DNA of 23,827 bases from Goniomonas avonlea (GCA_003573635.1 QUTJ01031821.1:1-23827); one strand, 5' to 3'; counted from the stretch's first letter, positions 10,061 to 20,508 are shown. Notes: generated by a model not told the origin, from the letters alone. Program-made: numbers and translations.

Positions 10061-11513
10061 GATTGTCAGCCCCTCTTGGAGCGCTTCTTGCGTTCTGATG
10101 CGGGTTCTTTGTCCTTGGCGGCAGCTGCAGCGCCCGTTGGAGTGGTCTTGGTGTGGCGCTGAATTGCTGCCTCTCGCTTGATGGCTTTGTCCGCGGCCAT
10201 GATGCGACAATCAGCCCTTGTGTGGTTCTTGTGGTTGCAGTAGCTGGATAAGCCACCCGTGTTGGTCCCGAACTTCTGAGGTGACTGTTTGGGTGCTTGC
10301 GGCGACTGTGCAGTCGATGCGGAAGACACATCTTGTGAGCTGGAGACGCTGGGCGCTGGAGATGGCGATGGAGCTGTGATACCAATCGGGCAGGGGAGTT
10401 TTCTGAAACAGATGTTGCCGTCACACACCCTGATCTCCTCGGTGAGGTAACACTCTGTCTCTCAAAAGATCCTCTCATCGTAATGACTGTTGACTCCATC
10501 TTGTGTGTGTCTGGCACGCGCGGTGGAACAGAATCATGTAGTATGATGCAAGCAGCCATCCAAACTCGTGCTCAATGAGCTGGATGTGGCAGATTGCAGC
10601 AATACATGCTGCAGCATTGACGTGTGCTTTGTACAAATCGTCGCACAGGGGGCCGTTGATGTGAAAAACTCAAACGGCCTCCAAGCATGCAATGACCTTG
10701 GTCATGCTCCAAGGTTGTGTCAGCGTAAAGCCTTGCTCTTGCACGACTGGGTGTTCCCATCCTGTGGTGTGTAGGAAGCAAAGATGGTGACAGAAGCAGG
10801 ACGGGTGCTGCCTGCTGCGTGGTCTGCGTGTGTTGTCCGTGGGTGGTGTGTGGGTTCCTGCATCAAAGCCAAACTCGGCCTTCTTGCCGAGCCCCACACA
10901 GTAATCGCAGACGATGAGCCCAACTGTGGTGGCAACTGCATGGCCTCTGGCGGTGCGGAGACACTCGTTGTGGCCGACAGACAGGCATGTCGTGCATTGG
11001 GCAAGGTGGGTGGAGTCGCTGAGACTGCGGCCAGCGCGTTCTGGACAAGCTGGCACACAGCATCTGGCAGCCAAAGTGACCTTGGAAGTGTTTGAAAGCT
11101 GGCGGCTGACAGGAGCGGTCTTCTGCGGTCCTGGTTAGCTGCAGTCCATGCACTACAGTCCTCGACCTGGGCGCCCGCATCTGCTGGAGGTTGTGGAGCC
11201 ACGTGGTCGGGACAGTACGCCAGTCCGTGTCCGTTGGCGGCGCATCATATCAAAGTTTGTGTATCGAAGCCTGGGCAGGTTGCTGGCTCTGCAGCAAAAC
11301 CTGTGAAACGAATAGACTGTGCCATGGCTGAAATGAGTGTAGGAGAGTAGAAGTTGTAGAGTGGTAGGTGGCATGACAAAAACCAGGCAACCCCAAGAGA
11401 CAATGGCGCAATGGCAAACTTTCCCAAAGTTTTGACATGTGTCTTATGAAGCGAGTAGTATCACTCTAACTTCCGATGAGACAAACTATTGTAGCAACCA
11501 AGTAGCAACACAC
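10061..11513 (-). mobile_element. DIRS-like retrotransposon fossil, copy B (gag-like end)
   Basis: From its upstream end on the minus strand: the terminal-type repeat 11361-11513 (partner of 4597-4741); a PHD-like Cys/His cluster at about 10880-11072 (CCVPACPE, then CTTCLSVGHNECL, then CDYC) followed by KKAEFGFD, which matches AEFGFD in copy A; and at about 10190-10420 a Ser/Pro-rich linker, FGTN..G, a zinc-knuckle-like YCNHKNHTRADCR and a Lys/Arg-rich tail. The layout resembles a nucleic-acid-binding Gag-type protein. Broken, several interruptions. Spacing of the shared parts (about 1.1 kb) agrees with copy A, supporting one family. Confidence 0.5.
11361..11513. repeat. dispersed repeat, copy 2 (partner at 4597-4741)
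   Basis: Direct partner of 4597-4741 (both begin ggtgg-like, then gacaaaaa, a ggca.actttccca block, then atcactcta, and end in ccaagtagcaacacac). It stands immediately upstream of copy B in minus-strand orientation. Confidence 0.65.
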
Positions 11514-11835
11514 TAACCTTCGGGTCTTTGCGTCAAGCTCTTGCACTGGTGCGGCACTGGGTGTGGCCTCTGCATTCTCATTGCCTTTCTGCAAGATCAA
11601 AGTCAGACCCCCCGCTGTGCCCACATCCATTCTGTCTGTTGGTCTCACTCTGTAATCCCAACACAGACAAGGACAACAATAGACATGACAGAGAGAATCA
11701 TAAACAGGAGCACCATGCTTTGTTCTGATGGGCAGGGTGCTGGTCAGTCTCGCTGAGTGTGGTAGTGTCTTAGATGGAGGAAAGCAAGAGCCAGGTACTT
11801 CCAACACGAGTTCCAGAGGTGACCCTGTACTCCGA
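11514..11835. other. no supported gene
   Basis: No domain, repeat or splice pattern seen. A minus-strand frame crosses it (11466-11840) without recognisable content. Confidence 0.5.
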
Positions 11836-12425
11836 GTCACTTGCTATTGTTTGAATGGGTAAGGGGATGTCACACCACATGCTCCACGGGATGAGATCAG
11901 ATCAGGTTATTCTGATCACTTTACAATCACATCACAACAACCTCATCTTATCATTATCGATAATGATCCTGTTACCCCAGAAAAATGCAATTTTGCAATC
12001 CGATCTGTGCATCATTCAAGGAGTGGGCTGCTGAAAGCATGGTTCCACAAAAGGCAACGGCCCTTCGCGGGACCAACCAATAAATAGATAAACGGATAGG
12101 GTTCTTGTGGATATGATTAGCACTCCCGCTGCTTATTCCGCAGCACCTCGAATTATACTTGGCCGATTTTCGATCGGACAAGTTCTCCATGACAAGAATC
12201 GGTGAACTCATACTTTAGGCATGAATTCTGCACTCTACGGCAGATGACTCAGACTCGAGACACAAATATGTCAGAGATCAGTGTCACTACCTATGTTGTT
12301 GGAATGGGTAAGGGGATGTCACACCACATGCTCCACGGGGCGAGCTCAGATCAGGTTATTCCGATCACTTTACGATCACATCAGGATGACCTTATCCAAT
12401 CATTTTCGATAATGATCCCATGTTA
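11836..12425. mobile_element. paired ~140-bp direct repeats around a retroelement scrap
   Basis: Bases 11836-11975 and 12283-12425 are close direct repeats (shared blocks gaatgggtaaggggatgtca, gatcaggttatt.cgatcactttac and cgataatgatcc). They enclose about 307 bp. Copy 1 contains the perfect 16-bp palindrome TCATTATCGATAATGA (11951-11966); copy 2 has the slightly mismatched version. The enclosed DNA includes 98 bp that recur at 20387-20484. Short terminal direct repeats around a tiny non-coding interior resemble a miniature terminal-repeat retroelement, but no primer-binding site or target duplication is evident. A duplicated segment is the alternative. Confidence 0.5.
12183..12280 (-). repeat. 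98-bp dispersed repeat, copy 1 (partner at 20387-20484)
   Basis: Aligns without gaps to 20387-20484 at a constant offset of 8204. On the minus strand both copies run through the same presumed leader into a start-like sequence encoding MSS(P/R)ILVME(N/D). This suggests the 5' leader and first codons of a retroelement gene. After about ten codons the two copies diverge. Confidence 0.75.
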
Positions 12426-12429
12426 CTGC

Positions 12430-12949
12430 AAGCAGTGGGTGAACTCCCCTAGACCATAACGGCACAGATAGCGAGAACACGGGTGCAAGCACAGGACAGA
12501 TCAGCGGAAAACAATCAGGGCTGAGCACTTGACATTTAGCAAACCAAATCTATTTACCCTGAAAGTGGCAACAGTGCAGTCCTTTCTGTTCAAAAGACAG
12601 AATAGTTCACAAAGTGTCTGCACGTGAATGACTGTGCGCCGATGTGGGCTGAAAGAGTCACCACCTACACTTGAAACTATGGTCCATGCCTTGGTCACGT
12701 CAGGGGGCGCTGGTGTTGGCACACACAGCCAGTGCGACAGCCCCTGACGACCTGCACCCAATGGTGCCGTCTCTGACTGGATCACTGGGCCGCCGGCTGA
12801 CACGTCCCACGCCGTCAGTCCAGCCTGATCCGTTACGCACGCCGGTATCCAGTCCGCCCGGATACCCATCCCAGTTGCAAGACAACATGAGACAAAGACT
12901 GACACAGATGTGTCGTACTACCACAAGACCGGTGTCACCCTAACGCGGT
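12430..12949. other. no supported gene; left flank of the DNA transposon
   Basis: This is the DNA that would continue the disrupted minus-strand gene (15575-17600) on the other side of the inserted transposon. A 134-codon minus-strand frame (12501-12905) is open but has no recognisable domain; it may be 3' non-coding DNA. Confidence 0.4.
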
Positions 12950-13043
12950 CTAGTGCCTCCTCGTTACATACGTTAACGTAAAATTGCCTGTTGTGCACAG
13001 AAATTGCAGGGCAAATTAAAGGTCTTTATTGAACAGTGGACAA

Positions 13044-15300
13044 TCAATCTTGTTGCTCAAACGCCAGGAGAAGGTTGGTCGCAACGAGCATCTCCTGATC
13101 AGTGTCAATGCTGAGCGGTTGGCCCCCCTCCAGTCGCCTCCATGTGCTTTTCTCTGGCGTCCCGTGCCGCAGGTGCAAAGCAAAACAGTTTGTACCTTTG
13201 TTTCCTTTTTTGCCATCCCTGCAGTAAGTGTCCCGACAGCCCGGGTGAGCACAGATAAATGAAGTGCTTGTGTGCTTCCGATGGACACGGCTGCACCAGA
13301 CACAGTCAAGTTTCTTCTGTTTCATGTACACCTCACCTGTTTTTTTGCTGACCTTCTCTTCAGTTGACAAGCTCTCCAGTTTGTGGTCCAAAATCTCCTC
13401 GGACGTCCCAGGAGATGCAGTTGTAACAAAGGATGCAACAGCCGGGACCTCAGCTGGCCGCCCAACATGACCAGCTCCAGGCCGATCGTCATTTTCACGG
13501 TTTTCAAGCAGCTGATGTGTGAGGATGTCAGCAAAGTCCACAATCCCAGTTGTTCCAAGCTCACTCCCGGCAGATGATAACGAACGGCTTTCCAAGCATC
13601 GACAACCGTCATGCAGATGAGTGTTGTCAGAATTCGGAACCAGCAATCTTCAGTGACCCAACGACGCTCCAATCCAAGGTCATGTTGTCTGCTTTGGTTG
13701 TGGTTGTCAATTGCTGGGGAGTTCTCAAAAAATGTTGACACGGCATCAGGTCTTGGAACTTTCCGGGTGCAGAGGTTCATCAATTTGTCGCAAAACCGAG
13801 CATGGTACGGGTTGCCTGCTGTTGTTGCAGCTGCTTCAAGGGTTGACACAAACAACAGGACCTTCCGTCGGTTGTACTTGTAACTGATTGTGATCAGGGT
13901 CAGTTGTTGTCGTGAGCACGGACCATGTTCCGGAGGGGTGCGGTGACAGCTGATCCAACAGGTACTGTTTAGGATAGTTGCCATGGGATGTTTTCACACC
14001 GCCTATGAATCCTGCCCCTTGCGTGCTCGAGTGCAGCTTTGTAACTGCCAAACCAGGCATCTCCGAGCAGGAGGTGTCCAGGTCGTTGTGATGCACCCTC
14101 TTGTAGACGTAGAGCGCACACAGCCTGGCCCCAAAACTCCTTAACCCATTTCTTGTCAGCCATCCTTCTCTCCCTTCCTGGATTTCGAGGAAAAGCATGA
14201 TACCCGTGGCAGTGTCTGCCACATTCTTGAACTCCGTCCCAAGCGGTTTCGGCTTCCTCGGAATGAAACTCAGGTGTGGCAGCCCCCCTGTCTTTGATGT
14301 TCGTGGTTTGTAGAGTGACATTGATTCATCTGTTGTTAGAATCTTGCCTGCCTGGAACGTAATTTTGCGATTCGCATTGAACTCGTGAACTGCAGCTCTG
14401 ACCATTCCCCACTTATCACCTCCGTGAGACCTGCCTTGGCAAACGGGAACATTGTCTTGATCTGCTTGAATCTCCACTCTTTCATGAAACGGCTGTCCTC
14501 GCTGTCCTTGCTGTCCTCGTCCCACAAGCACGTGCCCTTTTTCCCGTACTGTGTTGCTGAGAGCAGAACCCCAATAAAGTCACTGGTTGCCAGACTCTCT
14601 TCTTGTCTTGTAAAAACTTTGTAGCAGCATAGTGATTCAGCTGCTCAACATCTCGTGTGATCGTGCCTGGGAGCAAATGCACAAACAGCTGAAGCACACT
14701 GTATCCATGCACAAACTTGAACAGACGGAGACCGGCTCTTGGAAAATCGTCAATATATATTAGAATCAACAACACTGTCCACCACTGTCCATTTCACGTT
14801 CTTCACCATGACAACCTACCGAATCCGCAACAGCCTTGTCCGCAGCAGCCCGAGCATTGCGATGATGGGCCACGACCGAAATTCCACGACCGAAATTCCA
14901 CGAATCTCTTCTGAGTCCTGCTGCTCATCATTCCCCTTTTCACAATCATCACTGCCACCAAAATCTTTCTCAGATTCTGCATCTGCAGCTTGCTGAGTGT
15001 CCACAGCCAGCATTGCTTGCTCGGAAACGGGCACTGCCAGCATTGCATCTGCAGATCCGACCAGGGTTGATTGAGCTGGCAGTGGCACAGAACCCAGAAT
15101 CCATGGATTCGATCGCCAGAGCATGGTTCTTGTGTTTTGTAACTGTCCCGCCGTCCCACTTGACCAGCCACTCGCAATGTCCAACTGCCATTAAGACCTC
15201 GCCATACAGGCTTGACCACAGGCTTTTGGAACCCCTTGGGGTGTAATCCGGCAGTGGCAGGAAGGCCCCGAACCTCCCAGAGACTCGAGAGCCAACTGCA
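13044..15300 (-). pseudogene. piggyBac-like transposase (DDE_Tnp_1_7), frameshifted
   Basis: Cut-and-paste transposase remnant. N-terminal W-rich piece (about 15150-15203, GEVLMAVGHCEWLVKWDGG) and acidic stretch (about 14900-14990); helical part FVHLLPGTI...NHYAA (about 14640-14710). The catalytic core starts at FNANRKITFQAGKILTTDES with the first Asp at 14328-14330, followed by GLPHLSFIPRKPKPLGTEFKN. The second Asp is in GDAWFGSYKAA (14059-14061), and the likely third in AIDNHNQSRQ (13706-13708). The C-terminal Cys-rich domain CVWC...CAHPGCRDTYCRD...CF.LH lies at about 13110-13260. The frame changes at about six places (near 14900, 14430, 14170, 14015, 13900 and 13555); the first coincides with a 14-bp tandem duplication (14871-14898). 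None of these is bracketed by good splice sites, so the gene is dead. All three Asp codons and the Cys residues survive. Confidence 0.85.
14871..14898. repeat. 14-bp tandem duplication in the transposase N-terminal region
   Basis: cacgaccgaaattc occurs twice back to back (14871-14884, 14885-14898). Fourteen bases is not a multiple of three, so the duplication shifts the transposase frame. Confidence 0.9.
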
Positions 15301-15574
15301 TTACATGGGGGCATCAGGCTGACCTCTGGAGAGCGTGCGTGCCCTTTTGAGCGGCGCTGCCTTGAGCCAAGGGATCCAAGGTTCAAGGCAAAACCCAGCA
15401 ACAGCCCACCACACGTTTGATCTGATTTTTTGAGAGCTTGTATTGATTCTCAAGCATTAAATATCTCTACGGTCAAGCCAATCCCACTGGGAGTTCTTTT
15501 GAAATTTGCCCCAAAGGTCACGTCAAAGTATGTTTTTCACGTACTTTTACGATATTGTAACGAGGAGGCACTAG

Positions 15575-17600
15575 GCTCCTCGCCCACCCACGCATGCCTG
15601 GGCGCCTTACTGCTGTCATCCTCGACAGTGGGTGCCTCAGTGAGTGCCGCTGGCACCGGGACGAGCGCCTTGAAGAAGGCTGTCAAGCTCTGGGTATGTT
15701 TGGGTGTGTCTGGGTGTGCACGTGGCTGGCTGGCCAGCCCCGCAACTGCGACCGACTTGGTCGTCCCAGCCTCCTCCACCTCCACCCGTTTGTGAATGTC
15801 CGCCAGGAGCTGGTCGCACGGCTCGGTCGGCTCTGGCCCCTTCGTGAAACCTCTCAGAAACGCCAGTCGCTGGCACACGTCCTCGCCGGTGGAGATCTTA
15901 CACATGTCGGACACCCAATACCTGAGCGCCTTGCACTGGCCCGGAACCACTTGCGCACTGACAGGATACCAAGAACCTTACGCTGGACATTGATGCCGAA
16001 AAGGCACAAGAAGTCATAGAAGTGGTCGAGGAGGCGGCTCCACTTGGTGCTGCCAAACTTGCCATTCGCTGGTGTGATGAGTGGGCCGCTAGCAGTCCAA
16101 CCTGAGAGTACAGACAGAACCCATGTGTAAAAGGGTAACCCGGTGGCATTTTCATCTGTCATGTTCTGAAACGTCCGCACCCTTGCCTTCTGGTTCTTCT
16201 CATTGCTGGATGTCACCTGGATGAACTGCTGACCCGCTATCTCCTCGATAGTCACGCTCGCTGTCAACTCCTGCTGTCACCGCAGCGAGTCTGGGCCAGA
16301 CCACGAGGGATGCCGCGTTCGGTCGCAGCATCGTACATGCACAATTAACAGTGCGAACATAAAACAGCGTCCCCACACGTCCCTACCGTTCAAGTAGTAT
16401 GTGGTGTAAAGTTGCAGCCACTTGCCCTCAATTGTGATCTTTGAGCTGTCATTCTTGATACCACACTTGTCGGTGAACTTCAGCGCGGACAGTACTTTGC
16501 TCAGCTCTGAGCTCGCAAGGGTCTCTCCTTCAGAGAAACTTCAAAGCCACACCATACACCAGAAAACATATCACAGATATATTGTTGGAAATTGTCTCCT
16601 TTGTCACGAAATCCATTCGTGAGTATATATAGTGGCACAGCAGTGGAATCGTCGGCATGGTAGGGCACGCATAAAAGGCCAAGCATGTAGGCCCAAGCCC
16701 GAAACTGGTGCACTTGACGGAAGAGGTTCTCCGCCGATGCCGTGCGCAGAAACATCTCGAACTTCGAGCTGCTCTCACTTGCTGACTTGGCAACAAATGC
16801 CTCGAAGATATCATCCTCGCCCGGCACCACTGTGAGCCCCACTCGGACGTCAGCCTGTCTGCATTCTGTGCATTCGCGCACACGCGCCTGACACCTGCCG
16901 ACCACGCCTGCCTCGATGTCGTGCACCTCCTGTGTTGGCACAACGACATACTCGGACTCATTGGCCTTCACCACCGAGTAACGATATGTTGGCAGCCTCC
17001 CCGGTTCGCGACTGTCTGCGGGTCCACCGGCTCCATCACTACTGCTGGTCTCGGTAACACCAAGTGCCCCCGACCCGACCAAATAAGGGTCGGTCTCTCC
17101 GGATGGCGCTTCCCAAGTGTGATCCGGCCACGCCTGTCATTCCGGCGCCATGTTTTGCACAGCGGCTCAGTCCCTGCAAACTCGGAGACGGGCTCGGCAG
17201 CTCAGTCGCTGGAGCAAAACACTGTCAGGTCCCGCGCCTTCTTCACCATCGTGTTTTCAATCGTTCTGACAGCCTCATTGGTGTCAAAGAACAGTGGCAG
17301 GGCCATCTGCTCGATGTCTGACCCTGTCGGTGACCTGATGGTCTGGTCGAACTCAAAGTCCCACACGATACTGCCGGGCTTCGAGAAATAGTCTCTCCCA
17401 TACATGTCTCGCTCCGCCAAACTCTCCAGGAGCGGCTGCTCCTCGCGCTGGCATCCCCACAACGCCTCCTCCCTCAACTTGGTTGGAGACCCTCCCCTCC
17501 CTGGATTCAGATGCAAGCAGCGGCGGCAGTCACTGCAATGCGCGCACAGGGTTGGGGCGATCGCGAGGCCCACGAGGGGTGGGTCGCGCCCACTGCGCAG
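15575..17600 (-). CDS. unrecognised multi-exon gene with tiny introns, disrupted by piggyBac-like insertion
   Basis: I do not recognise the product. Six minus-strand open blocks join in frame through GT-AG introns: exon ~17573-17223, intron 17222-17174 (49 bp); exon 17173-17080, intron 17079-17031 (49 bp; 64 bp if 17016 is used); exon 17030-16560, intron 16559-16528 (32 bp); exon 16527-16379, intron 16378-16274 (105 bp; or 63 bp from 16336); exon 16273-15982, intron 15981-15950 (32 bp; 41-bp alternative 15976-15936); exon 15949-15575. Phases agree at every junction. Visible features: CAHCSDCRRC near the N-terminus (possible zinc ribbon), charged middle, and a hydrophobic/aromatic patch (FRAWAYMLGLLCVPY, about 16690). 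A Pro/Ala/Glu-rich tail is still open where the transposon begins. The true start is unresolved: the frame stays open past 17650 but there overlaps an opposite-strand retroelement fossil. Confidence 0.55.
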
Positions 17601-18370
17601 TTGGTAGTCATGATGGACGACTACTATGGAACAGTTGAACCACGGTACCCTGGGGACGTGAGGTTGGTCAGATTTATCTGAACCACCTGACCAGCCTGCT
17701 CACGCGTCTGGGTGTCAGCTTCCAACCAGAGGCCAATAGGATGATGCAAGGAGTAGGTTTATCGTTCAAGGGTGTGGTGATTGATCCTGTGAATGACACA
17801 GCGTCAATACCTGTGTGGAAGATGGGTGGGGTGCTGCGATACACGGCAGAGCTGGTTGCGGAGGCGCACGCGAACGGCCGGCAGGTGGATAGGGCCGCCT
17901 AAACTACATGGCAGTATCTTCGCGAGAAGGCCGAGCGCATATCTATGAATTTATTCCGACAGTGTACACTCCAAGGGAGTTGGAGCTCAATTTGAACAAG
18001 ACCAACTGGAAGGGCCAGAGAGGCAATGGCTTCCACTCACTGTGTTCAAAAGTGACAGACAGATCATGGGACGTGACTCAGTGGTCCAGGTTATACCAGT
18101 CGCAAAGCTGTGGGACAAGGGCTCCACAGTTTGGTTGCTCAACGGCCTTGGCCAGAACACTTTCTGCCCGCGATGGTGCTGGCTGTGACGCTTCTTTCAG
18201 GAGCTGTTGCGAGGGGAAGACTGGTTCATCAACCCGATTTTGCCAAGCTCGCGGAGCTGGTGGAGCACTTGGGACGTCAAGATGCTGAGGATTACAATGC
18301 CACTCTCATCTGGCTGTGTTTCCGCACGGAGGAGATCCGCCTACGTGAACCTCTCTTGTCCTTGCATTGA
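17575..18370 (+). mobile_element. DIRS-like retrotransposon fossil, RT C-terminal half
   Basis: Begins with the reverse-transcriptase active-site box (VVMMDDYYG, about 17606-17632). Then comes the thumb/connection region LLTRLGVSF...GLSFKGVVIDP...SIPVWK (about 17690-17830), typical of DIRS-group polymerases (LG.....K......FLG..ID.....LP..K). Downstream are a FFQELLRG piece and a QPDFAKLAELVEHL segment (about 18230-18280) homologous to 6010-6060. Broken, several interruptions, no ends recognised. It meets the opposite-strand gene 15575-17600 head to head. Confidence 0.6.
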
Positions 18371-18440
18371 TTTGGACATACCCTCACTTCGTTGACAGCA
18401 CACACCCCTCCCTGTTTCATGTCATACACCCGCTAATGCA

Positions 18441-20490
18441 TTAGTCTGATTGACAGTCTGTTCTAATCGTGAGTGGGCCTGCGGGGCAGGTCCTCAGGGC
18501 CATGAGAATCGCCATGCTTTCCCCTGTGTATGCTGAGATGATCATGCCGTTGGTTGTCACGAAGCGGCCACATTGGCTCCTGGTTGGGTCAGAGGGGATG
18601 TAGGTGTTCCCATCACCATTGCCCACTTGCATGCTCGCATCCCCACCTTGGTGGGATGTTGAGTTCTGGCGTCACTGACGCCGGACGGCAGGAGCAGCCG
18701 TCGGTGGTGCCAAAGGAGGTGTACCCGTGATGCCAGACTGACTCATTGGTCGGATTCACCACCGAAACCATGTCATGATGCTCCCAGTACCGCGGCTTGC
18801 CGAGAAACGCGTCTGGCTCATCCATCTTGTACTGAATTGATGTTGGTGTGGTTACTGTGATGGTGTTGTCCACCTCCGGGTATAGCACTGTTGCCAACTC
18901 CGTCAAGTTATTGTGCTTCAACTTTTTACAATCAAACACCAGTCTCCATTGTAAGGAGCCGTCATCACACTCCTTTGGCACATAGTGCATCGGCGTCAGC
19001 ATCTAAGGCGCGTAACTTAGCGGCCCCTCCCACTTATAAACTCGCTCTGTGCAGATCGTGGCGGGGCTGGTCCGCCTGTGAGAAGGGACTTCCCATTCAC
19101 AGCTGACAAGTTCATCTGATGCTTTGCCAAGATTGGGTCGCCCGTATAGTTGTATGCCATCCGCTGCAGATATGTGACCACACCTCATACTGCACACCAC
19201 GCAGTTGCCACTCTTGCCACTTCAGCTGTTGATGGCCTGTCGGTGTGTAGACTCTGTCTGTGTCGTCTTGCATGCCCACAGCAACCGCTTGCTTTGAAGG
19301 TGTCGCGCAGCTCAGTTGATGTGCTCCAACTTGGCGGTATGCCCTGGGACAACAACACATATGTCTGGCCCTCTCGCCGGCGTATCATAAGGACATTGAT
19401 ATGATGTTTGGCCAGTACTGATCGCTGAATTGAGACCACACACTTGTGTTGCAGGTTCCCCAGGCAATGGAGGCAGCGCAGTTCGACCCGGTACTGCTGC
19501 GCGCATGGGCCCCAGGTGTTACCCTCCCCTGTTGCCAGTCCCTTGTGCACATGCCACAATACCATGTGTATGATCCTACAGGCTCAACTGCCGCAACAAC
19601 CACTGCAACCTCGCTGTGTGCTCAGGGAGTGCACTTCTTCTCCTCTGACCGATGCTGCCACACTGCTCTTGCCACTGGGTGCCTGCTCTCTGCGAAGCCT
19701 CGATCGAGGCCCATAGCCGCCCGCAAGCCGCAGAGGCCCGTGGCCACTCCAGCCAAGCTCGGCATCCCTGGTGCGACTGCTACCACCTCGGCCGTCACTG
19801 CCAGCATCAACGCACCTGCGAATGCTGTCGTGGTGCCATGCCTGAGACAGCCGTGCTTGACTTCGCGGTCGTTGCGGTCGCCCTCGCCTTTCTCGTCTTT
19901 GCTTGCCTTTGTGGCTTTGCGTGAGGGTTGCATGCTTACCCTGGCATGTCGTCGACTCCTAAGACATAATACTCCACAGGGTCCATCTTAGTGTAGTAAT
20001 CTGTACGTCCCTTGGTGAACGTCCCAGGACCTCATAGGGACGCAACTGGCATGAAACCAGCGTCCGCAGCCCATGCCGACCACTCGGCTGCGCTGCCTTC
20101 TCAGGGCTCGTTGCAGCAGACTGCTATGGTGCTGCTTCGACCTCATGGGGTTGACACTGCATGCAGTGACAAGTATGCATCAGGCGTGTAATCGGTGACC
20201 AAGGTGGAGCGCCCACTGCTGGAGGATCAGCAAATTGATCGGAGCTCCTGCACCCCACAATAAAAAATTGTTGGGTCTGGCCGCTGATGTGCAGTTATGT
20301 CCGGACTCTGGGCCATACCCACACTTGATTTCCGAATTCCTACTGATCCTAAAGAGCTTGCTGTTTCTCTGATAGTTGGCCGATTATCCTCCATCACGAG
20401 AATCCGCGAACTCATAGTTGAGGCATGGATTCTGCACTCTACCGCATATGACTCAGACTCGAGACACGAATATGTCAGAGATCAAACACA
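18441..20490 (-). mobile_element. retrotransposon fossil C (leader, basic and Cys-rich region, RT)
   Basis: On the minus strand: the 98-bp leader/start repeat (20387-20484, partner at 12183-12280) opening with MSSRILVMEDN; a Lys/Glu/Asp-rich piece (about 19850-19930); a Cys/His-rich region (about 19430-19600, CGMC, CLHCLGNLQHKC); then reverse transcriptase at about 18690-19002. The RT shows VPKE...WRLVFDCKKL (fingers), MDEPDAF (motif A, Asp at about 18820) and GYTSFGTTDGCS (motif B region). A last piece (18441-18632) reads ISAYTGESMAILMAL...IRTDCQS, like a type-1 RNase H. Whether this is the same family as the DIRS-like copies is unclear. Broken, several interruptions, old. Confidence 0.55.
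20387..20484 (-). repeat. 98-bp dispersed repeat, copy 2 (partner at 12183-12280)
   Basis: Gap-free partner of 12183-12280. It runs from the presumed leader into the first codons of the element C reading frame. Confidence 0.75.
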
Positions 20491-20508
20491 CAATGACAAC
20501 AAACACAC

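Larger units (their letters stand above)
12950..15574 (-). mobile_element. piggyBac-like DNA transposon, decayed
   Basis: A 2.6-kb element bounded by perfectly matching 19-bp inverted ends: CTAGTGCCTCCTCGTTACA at 12950-12968 and its reverse complement at 15556-15574, with similarity (cgtaaaa) a little further inside. It encloses a single minus-strand transposase remnant with an AATAAA signal (13025-13030) 14 nt past the stop codon. The self-complementary CTAG at each outer edge could be a 4-bp target duplication (element proper 12954-15570) or part of the inverted repeat; no TTAA, the usual piggyBac target, lies at either edge. Size fits the family (about 2.4-2.8 kb). It interrupts a minus-strand gene. 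Confidence 0.8.

Noticed and set aside
17202-17573. CxxCxxC cluster followed by charged helix, similar in layout to the region before the RT in BEL/Pao polyproteins
   Set aside because: The resemblance is only in Cys spacing; no RT or protease follows on that strand, and the block carries host-like introns.
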